A DNA stretch of 64,000 nucleotides from Paraburkholderia acidicola. GTDB taxonomy: Bacteria; Pseudomonadota; Gammaproteobacteria; Burkholderiales; Burkholderiaceae. The position numbers and the translations under genes are program-made. Shown here in pieces: positions 9,247 to 18,910 of this stretch; positions within the stretch are counted from its first letter, which is position 1, and the number at the start of each line of letters is the position of its first letter. Below the pieces are notes generated by a model, which saw nothing but the letters and a program-made list of their open reading frames with translations, had not been told where the DNA came from and ran no database searches. Where the stretch lies: positions 124,001 to 188,000 of the forward strand of contig NZ_MTZV01000001.1 of assembly GCF_002362315.1 (NCBI RefSeq), in the 5' to 3' direction.

Positions 9247-10445
9247 ATATGTTGATGCGCAAATTCATGCCGCTCACGTCGCTCGCGGCGCCCATTTTGC
9301 TGACGACCTTTCTGTCAGCCTGCTCGACTGTGCCGGGATACTTTCTCGACACGTCGCGGCTCAAGGAGGAACCGCGTTCGACGCCGCAGGAAACCTATCC
9401 GGTCAAGCTGATCGACTCCGATCTCGTGCTTGCCGAGGCGAAGGCGCAAGCGGCTGCGGCAGCGTCGCAAGCGCTGCCGCCGTCGCGCTTTGCGGACCCG
9501 GCACAGTACATCTACCGGCTCTCGCCGCAGGACATTCTCGGCGTGACCGTGTGGGATCACCCCGAACTGACCACACCTAACGGCACCACGCTGTCGGCGG
9601 GCGGCAATACCACCCAGTCGGTTGGCCAGGTACTGCAGCAGCCGTACACGACGGCGCTGCCCGGTCAGGCGGATCCGTTCGGCCAGACCATCTCTGCCGA
9701 CGGCACGATCTACTTTCCGTTCATCGGCCGCATCCGCGCGGGCGGCAAGACCGCCGGCGAACTGCGCGACCAGATCGCCGCGGGTCTCACGCCCTACATC
9801 AAGAACCCGCAGGTCGACGTGCGCGTGCTGTCGTACCGCGGCCAGAAAGTCCAGGTGACCGGTGAAGTGAAGACGCCGGGGCCGCTCGCGATCAGCGACG
9901 TGCCGCTCACGCTCGTCGATGCGATCACGCGCTCGGGCGGCACGAACGCCGATGCCGATCTGCAGCGCGTGCGCCTCACGCGCAACAAGCAGCTGTATGT
10001 GCTCGACGCCAACGGCCTGCTCGATCGCGGCGACACGACGCAGAACGTGATGCTGCAGGCAGGCGACATCATCAACGTACCGGACAACACCAACAGCCGC
10101 GTGTTCGTGCTCGGCGAAGTGAAGTCGCCGCAGCCGATGTACATGCTGAAGGGCCGTCTGTCGATTGCCGATGCGTTGTCGCAGGCAGGCGGCATTCTCG
10201 ACACCGACGCCAACCCGCGGCAGATCTACGTGCTGCGCGGCATGAAGGACAACCCGACGAAGCCTGAAGCGTACCGGCTCGACCTGACGCAGCCCGACGC
10301 AATCATGCTGTCGGCGCAGTTCCAGTTGCAGCCGCAGGACGTGATCTACGTCGGCACGGCCGCATCGGCCACGTTCAATCGCGTGCTGAACCAGGTGCTG
10401 CCGACGATCCAGACCATGTTCTACGTGAAGCAGTTGACCCGCTAG
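9225..10445 (+). CDS. bceE: Outer-membrane polysaccharide export lipoprotein (OPX/Wza family)
   Basis: A protein of up to 406 residues forming the outer-membrane export channel for the polysaccharide. A lipoprotein signal ends in LSAC, with Cys33 if the ATG at 9225 is used. The Poly_export domain begins at YRLSPQDILGVTVWDHPELT, followed by SLBB-type repeats (GQKVQVTGEVKTPGP and SRVFVLGEVKSPQP). Possible starts are 9225, 9240 or 9249; 9240 overlaps the bceD stop by seven bases, and none has a strong ribosome binding site. A 40-residue insertion rich in threonine, glutamine and glycine (around residues 115-155) follows the first strand of the export domain. Confidence 0.92.
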   Translation: MAEQNMLNMLMRKFMPLTSLAAPILLTTFLSACSTVPGYFLDTSRLKEEPRSTPQETYPVKLIDSDLVLAEAKAQAAAAASQALPPSRFADPAQYIYRLSPQDILGVTVWDHPELTTPNGTTLSAGGNTTQSVGQVLQQPYTTALPGQADPFGQTISADGTIYFPFIGRIRAGGKTAGELRDQIAAGLTPYIKNPQVDVRVLSYRGQKVQVTGEVKTPGPLAISDVPLTLVDAITRSGGTNADADLQRVRLTRNKQLYVLDANGLLDRGDTTQNVMLQAGDIINVPDNTNSRVFVLGEVKSPQPMYMLKGRLSIADALSQAGGILDTDANPRQIYVLRGMKDNPTKPEAYRLDLTQPDAIMLSAQFQLQPQDVIYVGTAASATFNRVLNQVLPTIQTMFYVKQLTR

Positions 10446-10514
10446 ACGCCTGAACCGCCGCACGGCATGCGTTCCCTCCGGAGCGCATGCCCGGGGCGAC
10501 CCACCCGGGACCGA

Positions 10515-12737
10515 ATGATGAGTAATCAAGTAAATCCGCATCTGGCCTTGATGGCGAAGACCGAGGAAGAGGATGTTCTCCTCGGTCAGCTGCTGCAGGT
10601 CATCGTCGACGACATCTGGTGGCTGATCGGCATCGCGGCGATCATCGTCGCGATGGCCGGCCTCTACTGCTACATCGCGAAGCCGGTGTATTCGGCCGAT
10701 GCGCATGTGCGTGTGGAGCAGTCCGACAACACGTCGCAGGCGCTTACGCAGACACAGACCGGCGCGGCCATCACGAGCGGTTCGACGGCGCTGCCTACCG
10801 ATGCCGAAATCGAAATCATCAAGAGCCGCGGTGTGCTTGCACCGGTCGTGCAGCAGTGCAAGCTCAACTTCATGATCGGGCCGAAAACGCTGCCGATACT
10901 CGGCAGCCTCGCGGCGCGGCTCGCGACGCCGGGACACCCGGGGCATCCGTGGCTCGGTATGAGTTCGTACGCATGGGGCGGTGAAGTGGCCGACGTGGAT
11001 TCCGTCGAAGTCACCCCGGCGCTCGAAGGCCAGAAGATGACGCTGACCGCGCTCGGCGACGGCCGCTATCAGTTGCAGGCACCTAACGGCACCGTGCTGC
11101 TGAATGGCGAAGCCGGTCAGCTCGCACAGGGCGGCGGTGTGTCGATCCTCGTGAATCAGTTGATCGCGCGGCCGGGCACGCAGTTCAACGTCATGCGCGC
11201 CAACGATCTCGATGCCATCACGGCGTTCCAGTCCGCGATCCAGGTGACCGAGCAGGGCAAGGGCACCGGCGTGATCCAGATCTCGCTCGAGAACGGCGAC
11301 CCGGCGCGCGGCGCACAGATTGCCAACGCACTCGCGCAGTCGTATCTGCGCGAACACATCGCGACCAAGCAGGCCGATGCGAGCAAGATGCTCGACTTCC
11401 TGAAGAGCGAAGAGCCGCGCCTGAAGAGCGATCTCGAACGCGCGGAAGCGGCGCTCACCGCATATCAGAGCAAGTCCGGTTCGATCAACGCGAGCGATGA
11501 AGCCAAGGTCTATCTGGAAGGCAGCGTCCAGTATGAGAACCAGATTTCGTCGACGCGTCTGGAGATCGCCTCGCTCGAGCAGCGCTACGGCGAAGACCAT
11601 CCGATGTTGAAGGCCGCGCGCCAGCAGCTTGCCGAACTCGAATCGCAGCGGACGAAATACAGCGACCGCTTCCGCGATCTGCCGGCAACCGAAGTGAAAG
11701 CGGTGCAGTTGCAACGCGATGCGAAGGTCGCCGAAGACATCTACGTGCTGCTGCTGAACCGCGTGCAGGAACTGGCGGTGCAGAAGGCCGGTACCGGCGG
11801 CAACGTGCATCTGGTCGATGCCGCGCTGCGTCCCGGTTCGCCGGTGAAGCCGAAGAAGGTGCTGATTTTGTCGGCGGCGACGATCCTCGGGCTGATCGTC
11901 GGCACCGGTTTCGTATTCCTGCGCCGGAACATGTTCAAGGGCATCGACGATCCGGAACACGTCGAACGCACGTTCCATCTGCCGGTGTACGGCCTCATCC
12001 CGCTGAGCACGGAACAGGCAGCGCTCGAACAGGCGGTGGTGCGCGGCGGCGACCGGCAGCGCGCGGTGCTGGCAGTCGCGCGCCCGAAGGATGTCTGTAT
12101 CGAGAGCCTGCGCAGTCTGCGCACGTCGATCCAGTTCACGCTGCTCGATGCGCGCAACCGCGTGATCGTGCTGACCGGGCCGATGCCCGGCGTCGGCAAG
12201 AGCTTTCTGACAATCAACCTCGGCGTGCTGCTCGCGCATTCGGGCAAGCGCGTGCTGATGATCGACGGCGATATGCGGCGCGGTTCGCTCGAACGTCATA
12301 TTGGCGGCCCGCAGGAGAACGGTCTGTCGGAACTGCTGTCGGGCCAGATCTCGCTGGAAGAAGCGATTCGTCCGACCAACGTTGAGCACCTGAACTTCAT
12401 TTCGTGCGGCCAGCGTCCGCCGAATCCATCCGAGCTGCTGATGTCGCCGCGTCTGCCGCAATACCTCGAAGGTCTCGCGAAGCGCTACGACGTGATCCTG
12501 ATCGATACGCCGCCGGTGCTCGCGGTGACCGACGCGTCGATCATCGGCGGCTATGCCGGTTCGACGTTCTTCGTGATGCGCTCGGGCATGCACAACGAAG
12601 GCGAGATCGGCGATGCGCTCAAGCGCCTGAAGGTGGCCGGTGTGCACGTGCAGGGCGGCATCTTCAATGCGATGCCGGCGCGTTCGCGCGGCTATGACCG
12701 TAGCTACGCGGCCGTGCAGGAATATCTGAGTACGTGA
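10515..12737 (+). CDS. bceF: Polysaccharide co-polymerase / BY-kinase (Wzc-like tyrosine autokinase)
   Basis: A 740-residue inner-membrane protein controlling polymerisation and export with BceD, BceE and BceI. The N-terminal Wzz domain follows a first helix at about residues 34-53 (DDIWWLIGIAAIIVAMAGLY). A long periplasmic coiled-coil stretch with a GNVR-type region follows. The second helix is near residue 455, and the cytoplasmic kinase domain has Walker A GPMPGVGKS (about 555), A' VLMIDGDMRRGS and Walker B VILIDTPPV. The C-terminal tyrosine cluster is short (YDRSYAAVQEY). The start at 10515 avoids a longer in-frame extension without a ribosome site. Confidence 0.93.
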   Translation: MMSNQVNPHLALMAKTEEEDVLLGQLLQVIVDDIWWLIGIAAIIVAMAGLYCYIAKPVYSADAHVRVEQSDNTSQALTQTQTGAAITSGSTALPTDAEIEIIKSRGVLAPVVQQCKLNFMIGPKTLPILGSLAARLATPGHPGHPWLGMSSYAWGGEVADVDSVEVTPALEGQKMTLTALGDGRYQLQAPNGTVLLNGEAGQLAQGGGVSILVNQLIARPGTQFNVMRANDLDAITAFQSAIQVTEQGKGTGVIQISLENGDPARGAQIANALAQSYLREHIATKQADASKMLDFLKSEEPRLKSDLERAEAALTAYQSKSGSINASDEAKVYLEGSVQYENQISSTRLEIASLEQRYGEDHPMLKAARQQLAELESQRTKYSDRFRDLPATEVKAVQLQRDAKVAEDIYVLLLNRVQELAVQKAGTGGNVHLVDAALRPGSPVKPKKVLILSAATILGLIVGTGFVFLRRNMFKGIDDPEHVERTFHLPVYGLIPLSTEQAALEQAVVRGGDRQRAVLAVARPKDVCIESLRSLRTSIQFTLLDARNRVIVLTGPMPGVGKSFLTINLGVLLAHSGKRVLMIDGDMRRGSLERHIGGPQENGLSELLSGQISLEEAIRPTNVEHLNFISCGQRPPNPSELLMSPRLPQYLEGLAKRYDVILIDTPPVLAVTDASIIGGYAGSTFFVMRSGMHNEGEIGDALKRLKVAGVHVQGGIFNAMPARSRGYDRSYAAVQEYLST

Positions 12738-12767
12738 AATTCATCCGATAAGACTGGAGAACACAAG

Positions 12768-13691
12768 ATGAAAGTGACGGTACTGGTCCCGACATTCCGC
12801 CGCCCGGCTGATCTCGCGCGCTGTCTCGCCGCGCTGCAGCTGCAGCAGCGCGCGCCCGATGAAGTTGTGGTGGTCGCGCGCGCCGACGACGACGCAACGC
12901 ATGCCTGCCTGCGCGATCCGGCCGTCACTGGCAATTTGCCACTGCGGGTCGCGCCGGTCGCGTTGCCAGGCCAGGTGGCCGCGCTGAACTGCGGGCTCGA
13001 TACCGCGACCGGCGACGTGATCGCCATCACCGACGACGACGCCGCACCGCGTGCCGAATGGGTGCAGCGTATCGCCGCGGCGTTTGCCGGCGACGCGCGG
13101 CTCGGTGCGCTCGGTGGACGCGACTGGGTCCACGAACGCGGGCGCATCCTTGATGGTTCGCGGCCGCTGGTCGGCAAGCTGACGCCGTCGGGGAAGATCA
13201 TCGGCAATCATCATCTGGGCGTGGGCGAGGCACGCGAGGTCGATCTGCTGAAGGGCGCCAACATGAGCTACCGGCGCGCCGCGATCGGTTCGATTCGCTT
13301 CGATGCGCGGCTGCGCGGCAGCGGCGCCCAGGTGCACAACGACATGGCATTCAGTCTGAGCGTGAAGAACGCGGGCTGGAAGCTCGTGTACGACCCACGC
13401 GTCGCCGTCGATCACTATCCGGCCGAGCGCTTCGACGAGGACCGCCGCGACGCGCAGACGCTCACCGCGGTCCGCAACGCCGCTTACAACCTGCATCTGA
13501 TCCTGCGCGAGAAGCTACCGCCGCTGCATCGCGAGACGGCTTGGTGGTGGTACGCGCTGGTCGGCACGCGTGTCTATCCCGGTCTCGCGCATGCGGTACT
13601 CGCGCTGTTGTCGAAACGCGGGCGCTCGCAATGGTCGCGCTGGCGCGCGGTGCGCGGCGGGGCGCATGAAGCGCGCCGCGCGCTGTCGTGA
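12768..13691 (+). CDS. bceG: Family 2 glycosyltransferase
   Basis: A 307-residue GT-A fold inverting glycosyltransferase of the cytoplasmic membrane face. It opens with VTVLVPTFRRPADLARCL, has the acidic metal/nucleotide site TDDDAAPRAEW near residues 88-98, and a substrate-loop motif KGANMSYRRAA near residue 163. A ribosome site GGAG lies upstream of the ATG, 30 bp after bceF. It probably adds one sugar of the repeat unit; which one cannot be told from sequence. The name follows position and family in the cepacian bce-I cluster. Confidence 0.88.
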   Translation: MKVTVLVPTFRRPADLARCLAALQLQQRAPDEVVVVARADDDATHACLRDPAVTGNLPLRVAPVALPGQVAALNCGLDTATGDVIAITDDDAAPRAEWVQRIAAAFAGDARLGALGGRDWVHERGRILDGSRPLVGKLTPSGKIIGNHHLGVGEAREVDLLKGANMSYRRAAIGSIRFDARLRGSGAQVHNDMAFSLSVKNAGWKLVYDPRVAVDHYPAERFDEDRRDAQTLTAVRNAAYNLHLILREKLPPLHRETAWWWYALVGTRVYPGLAHAVLALLSKRGRSQWSRWRAVRGGAHEARRALS

Positions 13692-13779
13692 GCGTGATGG
13701 CTTCATACGTCGAGTCATTGCTGTCGATGCATACGACGAGCACTCACTATTGGCTGCGCTGGCGGTCCGGAGTATCTGC

Positions 13780-14952
13780 ATGACGACGAACATTCACGTG
13801 CATCTGTTTTACGGCGCCGACCCGCGGTCTTACCGTAAGGGCGAGAACATCGGTTGCCTGTACGGCTATCACCACGCGGAATCCGACGAATTCGCGCTCA
13901 GCTATTCGCAGGACGCGCGCGAAAGCGCACCGGTGCGGCTGTTTCGTCGCGGGCTGAAGGCGGTGCTCGGTTTCGACCTGATCCACACGTGGCGCAACCG
14001 CAGCGAGATCCTCGCCTCCGATGTGATCTGGACGCATACCGAGCAGGAGTATCTGTCGGTTGCGCTGGTGCTGTTGCTGGCGGGGCGGCGTGTTGCGCCG
14101 CCGTTGCTGCTCGCGCAAAGCGTCTGGTTGCTCGACAAGTGGCCGCACTATGGCGCGTTGCGGCGCTGGTTGTATCGCAAGCTGATTGCGCGTGCCGACG
14201 TATTGACGACGCTCGCGAGCGAGAACGCGGAACTGTGCCGGCGCTATCTCGGCCGTGAAGCGACGCATGTGTACTACGGGCTCAACACCCAGGATTTTCC
14301 GGTGCAGACGCCCGCCGAATGGACACCGCACACACCGCTGCGCATTGCTGCGATCGGCAACGATCGCGATCGCGACTGGGAGACGCTGATCGCCGCGTTC
14401 GGCAACGACGCGCGTTACAGCGTGCGCCTCGCGACGCGGCGCAAGATCCCGCAGACGCTGCGTGCGCCGAACGTCGAAATCGCGCCCGCCGCGGGCCTGC
14501 GCAAGCAACGCGAGCTATACGACTGGGCCGACGTCGTAGTGGTGCCGCTGCGCCCGAACTCGCACGCGTCGGGCATCACCGTGATGCTCGAGGCTGCGGC
14601 CGTGGGCAAACCGATGATCGTGACGCAGGTCGGTGCACTGGAGGATTACTTTTCGGCGCAGGCGGCGGCCTACATACCGCCGTTCGATGCCACCGCACTA
14701 CGCGAAGCCGCCGACCGCCTCGTTGCGCAACCGGCCCAGGCGCTGCGCCAGGCGCAATCGGCAGCATTGCAACTGATGTCGCGCGATTTCACCACGCGCC
14801 AGTTCGCGCTCCAGCACGTGCGCATCACCGAAGAACTGCTGCAGCGGAACCCCGCCGCGCGCGCCCGGCCGAGCGCCGGTGCAACGCCTGCATCACCGTC
14901 GCCCGCGACGGCGCAGCACACATCGTCGGGTGAAGCCCGCGGGGGCAGGTAA
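13780..14952 (+). CDS. bceH: GT-B fold glycosyltransferase
   Basis: A 390-residue glycosyltransferase of GT4-like architecture. The C-terminal nucleotide-binding half shows LRIAAIGNDRDRDWETLI and the conserved HASGITVMLEAAAVGKPMIV segment with its glutamate. The N-terminal acceptor half is divergent. The start at 13780 (MTTNIHVHLFYG) with CCGGAG upstream is preferred; the frame stays open back to 13570 but that part is arginine-rich and lies inside bceG. The tail from about residue 360 is low-complexity Ala/Pro/Ser/Thr. It ends 3 bp before bceI. By order it corresponds to bceH; the linkage it makes is not predictable here. Confidence 0.82.
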   Translation: MTTNIHVHLFYGADPRSYRKGENIGCLYGYHHAESDEFALSYSQDARESAPVRLFRRGLKAVLGFDLIHTWRNRSEILASDVIWTHTEQEYLSVALVLLLAGRRVAPPLLLAQSVWLLDKWPHYGALRRWLYRKLIARADVLTTLASENAELCRRYLGREATHVYYGLNTQDFPVQTPAEWTPHTPLRIAAIGNDRDRDWETLIAAFGNDARYSVRLATRRKIPQTLRAPNVEIAPAAGLRKQRELYDWADVVVVPLRPNSHASGITVMLEAAAVGKPMIVTQVGALEDYFSAQAAAYIPPFDATALREAADRLVAQPAQALRQAQSAALQLMSRDFTTRQFALQHVRITEELLQRNPAARARPSAGATPASPSPATAQHTSSGEARGGR

Positions 14953-14955
14953 GCG

Positions 14956-16416
14956 ATGTCGTCGATCATGCGAGCTGCCGCCGCCGGTGCGGCGCGTCCC
15001 TTCGGCGGCGATCCGCAGGTGTGGTTGCCACCCGTGCTGCTGTGGGTGATCACCGCCGTGCTGATCATCGCGCACCAGGGCACGGTGCTGACGCTCGCGT
15101 TCCCCGTGCTGTCGATCCTCACGGGCCTGTGGCTCTACTTCAAGAGCCCCGTGCGCTATGTCGGCTTCATGTGGTGGTTGTGGTTCCTGAGCCCCGAAGT
15201 GCGGCGTCTCGCCGACTGGTCGAAGGGCGGCTTCACCCCGACCAGCCTGATCCAGATCGCGCCGCTGGCGGTGACGATGATCAGCGGGTTGTCGCTGGTG
15301 CGTTACTACCCGGTGCTGGCGCAGCGCCGCGGCCTGCCCGTACTGCTGATCCTGCTCGGCCTCAGCTACGGTTTTCTGGTCGGTGTGATGTCGAGCGGGC
15401 CACTTGCTGCAGCCTACGATCTCGCCAACTGGATCTATCCGATCCTGATCGGCTTTCACATCATGGCGAACCCGCGGCAGTACCCGGAGTACCGCGACAC
15501 GATCGTCAACACGTTCATCTGGGGCATGCTCGTAATGGGCGGCTACGGCGTCGTGCAGTTCTTCGTGATGCCGCAGTGGGACGCGATGTGGATGATCGGT
15601 TCGCAGATGAATTCGCAGGGTGACCCGGTGCCTTATGGCGTGCGCGTATTCAGCACGATGAATTCGTCGGGACCGTTCGCCTTCGCGATGATGGGCGCGA
15701 TGGTCTATGTGATGGCGGCGAATCATCGCGTGCGCTGGATCGCGGGTGCGCTCGGCTTCCTGTCGTTTGCGCTGAGCCTCGTGCGCTCGACGTGGGGCGG
15801 CTGGGTGATCGCGCTGGTTATTCAACTTCTCAAGTCGAACAATCGTGTCCGCATTCGCATCATTGCGAGCGCGGTGCTGCTGGCTGGCCTGTGTGTGCCG
15901 CTGCTCGCGGTCGGGCCGGTCGCGGACCGCATGCAGGCGCGCCTGCAGACGCTCGTCAATCTCAACGACGATGCAAGTTACGCGGCACGCAACGAGTTCT
16001 ACGCATCGTTTGCGAAGACCGCGTTTACCGATGTGTCGGGCGAGGGTCTCGGCGCGACCGGCACCTCGACGAAACTGTCGAACGACGGCGGCGACCTCGG
16101 CAAGTACGGCAACTTCGATAGCGGCGTGATGAACATTCCGTTCGTGCTCGGCTGGCCCGGCACGCTGCTGTATCTGTCCGGCATCCTGTGGGTGCTCGCG
16201 CGGGCGATCCGCGCATCGCTCCGCCTGCGCGACGACAAGTTCGTATCGGCCTGCGTGAGCTTGAGCATTGCGATCGTCGGGATGCTGGTGTTCACCAATT
16301 CGCTGGTCGGTACCGGCGGGTTGCTGCTTTTCATGAGCATGTTTTCGATTCTTTCCGCGGCCCACTGGCAAAAACAGAACCGCAGACGCAATCTGATTCT
16401 TAACGGAGGCACCTGA
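14956..16416 (+). CDS. bceI: Wzy-type polysaccharide polymerase
   Basis: A 486-residue integral membrane protein with about ten to twelve transmembrane helices, for example VLLWVITAVLIIAHQGTVLT, LPVLLILLGLSYGFLVGVM and IGMLVFTNSLVGTGGLLLF. A large periplasmic loop lies near residues 330-385. Weak primary conservation with the LVRSTWGGW motif near residue 275 fits O-antigen ligase/polymerase-like proteins, and the context (kinase/co-polymerase and export genes) supports the role of joining flipped repeat units in the periplasm. The ATG follows bceH by 3 bp and the stop abuts the GTG of bceJ. Confidence 0.87.
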   Translation: MSSIMRAAAAGAARPFGGDPQVWLPPVLLWVITAVLIIAHQGTVLTLAFPVLSILTGLWLYFKSPVRYVGFMWWLWFLSPEVRRLADWSKGGFTPTSLIQIAPLAVTMISGLSLVRYYPVLAQRRGLPVLLILLGLSYGFLVGVMSSGPLAAAYDLANWIYPILIGFHIMANPRQYPEYRDTIVNTFIWGMLVMGGYGVVQFFVMPQWDAMWMIGSQMNSQGDPVPYGVRVFSTMNSSGPFAFAMMGAMVYVMAANHRVRWIAGALGFLSFALSLVRSTWGGWVIALVIQLLKSNNRVRIRIIASAVLLAGLCVPLLAVGPVADRMQARLQTLVNLNDDASYAARNEFYASFAKTAFTDVSGEGLGATGTSTKLSNDGGDLGKYGNFDSGVMNIPFVLGWPGTLLYLSGILWVLARAIRASLRLRDDKFVSACVSLSIAIVGMLVFTNSLVGTGGLLLFMSMFSILSAAHWQKQNRRRNLILNGGT

Positions 16417-17697
16417 GTGAGAGTCGCCATTGTCACGCACGTCGTTCGCCATAACGACGGCCAGGGGCGCGTGAACCACGAGATCGCGCAAGCGGCGCTT
16501 AACGAGAACATTGCGGTGACGCTCGTCGCATCGCATGTCTCGCCCGATCTGCTCGCGCACCCACTGGTGCGCTGGGTACCGATCGAGATCGGCCGCTGGT
16601 GGCCGACCAATCTGCTGCGCCAGCAGGTCTTTGCGCTACGCAGCGCGTTGTGGTTGCGGCTGCATCGCCGCGAATACGACGTGCTGCACGTGAACGGCTT
16701 CATCACCTGGGCCACCGCCGATGTCAACACCGCGCACTTCGTGCACAGCGGCTGGTTGCGCAGCCCGTATTACCCGTTCGGTATCACGAAGGGCCTGTGG
16801 TCCGCCTACCAGGCGATCTATACGCGCCTGAATGCGTGGCTCGAACGCGGTGCCTATCGGCGCTCGCGCGTGATCACTGCGGTCTCGCAGAAAGTCGCCG
16901 CAGAGATCGAGGCGATCGGCCTCACTCCGGAGAACCGGCTCGATGTGATCTATAACGGCGTCGATACGCAGGGCTTTGCGGCGGCAGAGGGCGACCGCGC
17001 GAAGTTCGGTTTGCCCGCGGATGCGTTTCTGTTGCTCTTCGTCGGTGATCTGCGCACACCGCGCAAGAACCTCGGCACGGTGCTCGAAGCGCTGCGTCAT
17101 TTGCCGGAGCATGTACATATCGCGGTGGCGGGCTATCTGCCTGGTAGTCCCTATCCGGAACAGGCAAAGGCGCTTGGCATCGCGCATCGCGTGCATTTTC
17201 TCGGGCTCGTGAAAGAGATGCCGGTGCTGATGCATTCGGTGGATACCTTCGTGTTTCCGTCGCGTTACGAAGCGATGAGCCTGTCGCTGCTCGAAGCGAT
17301 GGCAGCGGGCTTGCCGGTGGTCACTGCGCGCACGGCGGGTGGTGCGGAGATCATTACGCCTGAATGCGGCATCGTGCTCGAGGATCCCGACGATCCCAAG
17401 GCGCTTGCTGCGGCGATCGCGAAGCTGGCCGGTGCCGACGATGCGCGCCGCGCGATGGGCGTCGCGGCTCATGAGCTCGCAACTGGCTTCGGCTGGCCGC
17501 GGATGGCTGCGCAATACATTGCGCTGTACCGGCAACTGGCGGGGCAGCGCACGGCACGATCCGGCTCCGGCAATGCCACCGATACCGCAAATGTCACGAA
17601 CGTCGCTAGCGTGACGAATGCAACAACGGCTACAACCGTTACGACGGCGACGAACCTGTTCGCAGGTCACAACGCAGGCCACGAGGGAGCGAAATAA
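16417..17697 (+). CDS. bceJ: Family 4 glycosyltransferase
   Basis: A 426-residue GT-B retaining glycosyltransferase. The N-terminal domain starts with VRVAIVTHVVRHNDGQGRVNHEIA. The C-terminal domain has LLFVGDLRTPRKNLGTVLEAL and the EX7E-like motif SRYEAMSLSLLEAMAAGLPVV near residues 285-305. The start is a GTG placed directly after the bceI stop, with GGAGG eight bases upstream. The last ~48 residues are a low-complexity tail rich in threonine, asparagine and alanine that is unrelated to the catalytic fold. It overlaps bceK by one base. Confidence 0.87.
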   Translation: MRVAIVTHVVRHNDGQGRVNHEIAQAALNENIAVTLVASHVSPDLLAHPLVRWVPIEIGRWWPTNLLRQQVFALRSALWLRLHRREYDVLHVNGFITWATADVNTAHFVHSGWLRSPYYPFGITKGLWSAYQAIYTRLNAWLERGAYRRSRVITAVSQKVAAEIEAIGLTPENRLDVIYNGVDTQGFAAAEGDRAKFGLPADAFLLLFVGDLRTPRKNLGTVLEALRHLPEHVHIAVAGYLPGSPYPEQAKALGIAHRVHFLGLVKEMPVLMHSVDTFVFPSRYEAMSLSLLEAMAAGLPVVTARTAGGAEIITPECGIVLEDPDDPKALAAAIAKLAGADDARRAMGVAAHELATGFGWPRMAAQYIALYRQLAGQRTARSGSGNATDTANVTNVASVTNATTATTVTTATNLFAGHNAGHEGAK

Positions 17698-18899
17698 TGC
17701 AGGCCACCACACTGAGAGCTGTTCCCCCCGCCACACCCACCCGTTCGATCCGCTCGCTGCAGATCGGAATGCACTGGTTTCCCGAACGCGCGGGCGGTCT
17801 CGACCGGATGTACTACTCGCTCGTCGGCGCGCTGCCGGGTGCGGGCGTCGCAGTGCGCGGCGTAGTGGCGGGCTCGGCACGGGTTGCCGCGGACACGGAT
17901 GGTGCAATCGAAGGTTTCGGATCGGCTGCTCAGTCGCTGCCGCTGCGCCTGATGGCCGCGCGGCGTGCGCTGCGTCGGCAGATCGATGCGCAGCGCCCCG
18001 ACGTGATCTCGTCGCACTTTGCGCTGTACACGTTTCCGGGTCTCGATGTGACGCGCGGTATTCCACAGGTATCGCATTTCCAGGGACCGTGGGCTGACGA
18101 AAGCCACGTGGAGGGCGCCGATTCGCTAGGTCAGCGTGCGAAGCGTTATCTCGAGCAGACCGTGTACGCGCGGTCGTCGCGCTTGATCGTGCTGTCCAGC
18201 GCATTCGGCAAGATCCTGACGACGCGCTATGGCATTCCTCAGGACCGCATCCGCGTGGTACCCGGTTGCGTGAATGTCGATCAGTTCGATCTGCCGATGT
18301 CGCAAAACGAAGCACGTCTCAAGTTACAGCTTCCGCTCGGGCGACCGATCGTGCTCGCGGTGCGACGTCTTGTGCGACGTATGGGGCTGGAGGATCTGAT
18401 CGATGCGGTGAAGCTGCTGAAGCGCAGCGAACCGGACGTGCTGTTGCTGATTGCAGGGAAGGGACGGCTTGAAGGCGAACTGCAGACGCGTATCGATGAA
18501 GCGGGTCTTGGGGAGAACGTGAAGCTGCTGGGCTTCGTGCCCGATCAGCATCTGGCGGCGCTGTATCGGGCGGCGACGATCAGTGTGGTGCCGACGGTGG
18601 CGCTGGAAGGGTTTGGGTTGATCACGGTGGAATCGCTGGCATCGGGTACGCCGGTGCTGGTGACGCCGGTGGGCGGCTTGCCCGAAGCGGTCGCAGGACT
18701 GTCGCAGGATCTCGTGCTACCGACGACGGGCGCGGACGCAATCGCGGATGGACTTGCACGCGCACTGAACGGTTCGTTGAAGTTGCCGGACGCGGACGCG
18801 TGTAAAGCCTACGCGCGGGAGAATTTCGATAATAGTGTGATTGCCAGGCGGGTGGCCCAGGTTTATGAAGAGGCTATTCAAATAGGAGCGGCCTCGTAG
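17697..18899 (+). CDS. bceK: Family 4 glycosyltransferase
   Basis: A 400-residue GT4 enzyme, last gene of the first block. Motifs are IGMHWFPERAGGLDRMYYSL at the acceptor side, IVLAVRRLVRRMGLEDLIDA in the donor domain, and EGFGLITVESLASGTPVLV with the conserved glutamates near residue 305. The ATG overlaps the last base of the bceJ stop, so it is translationally coupled. It converges, across a 0.75-kb inverted repeat, on the GDP-mannose dehydratase gene. The acceptor and linkage are not predictable. Confidence 0.87.
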   Translation: MQATTLRAVPPATPTRSIRSLQIGMHWFPERAGGLDRMYYSLVGALPGAGVAVRGVVAGSARVAADTDGAIEGFGSAAQSLPLRLMAARRALRRQIDAQRPDVISSHFALYTFPGLDVTRGIPQVSHFQGPWADESHVEGADSLGQRAKRYLEQTVYARSSRLIVLSSAFGKILTTRYGIPQDRIRVVPGCVNVDQFDLPMSQNEARLKLQLPLGRPIVLAVRRLVRRMGLEDLIDAVKLLKRSEPDVLLLIAGKGRLEGELQTRIDEAGLGENVKLLGFVPDQHLAALYRAATISVVPTVALEGFGLITVESLASGTPVLVTPVGGLPEAVAGLSQDLVLPTTGADAIADGLARALNGSLKLPDADACKAYARENFDNSVIARRVAQVYEEAIQIGAAS

Positions 18900-18910
18900 G
18901 TTATTGCTGT

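Noticed and set aside
9315..12647. 1110-residue minus-strand open frame
   Set aside because: It is the antisense shadow of bceE and bceF, which have full domains; the translation is His/Arg/Gln-rich as expected for GC-rich antisense.
14893..16560. 555-residue minus-strand open frame opposite bceI
   Set aside because: His/Arg-rich antisense of a membrane protein gene, with no recognisable domain.
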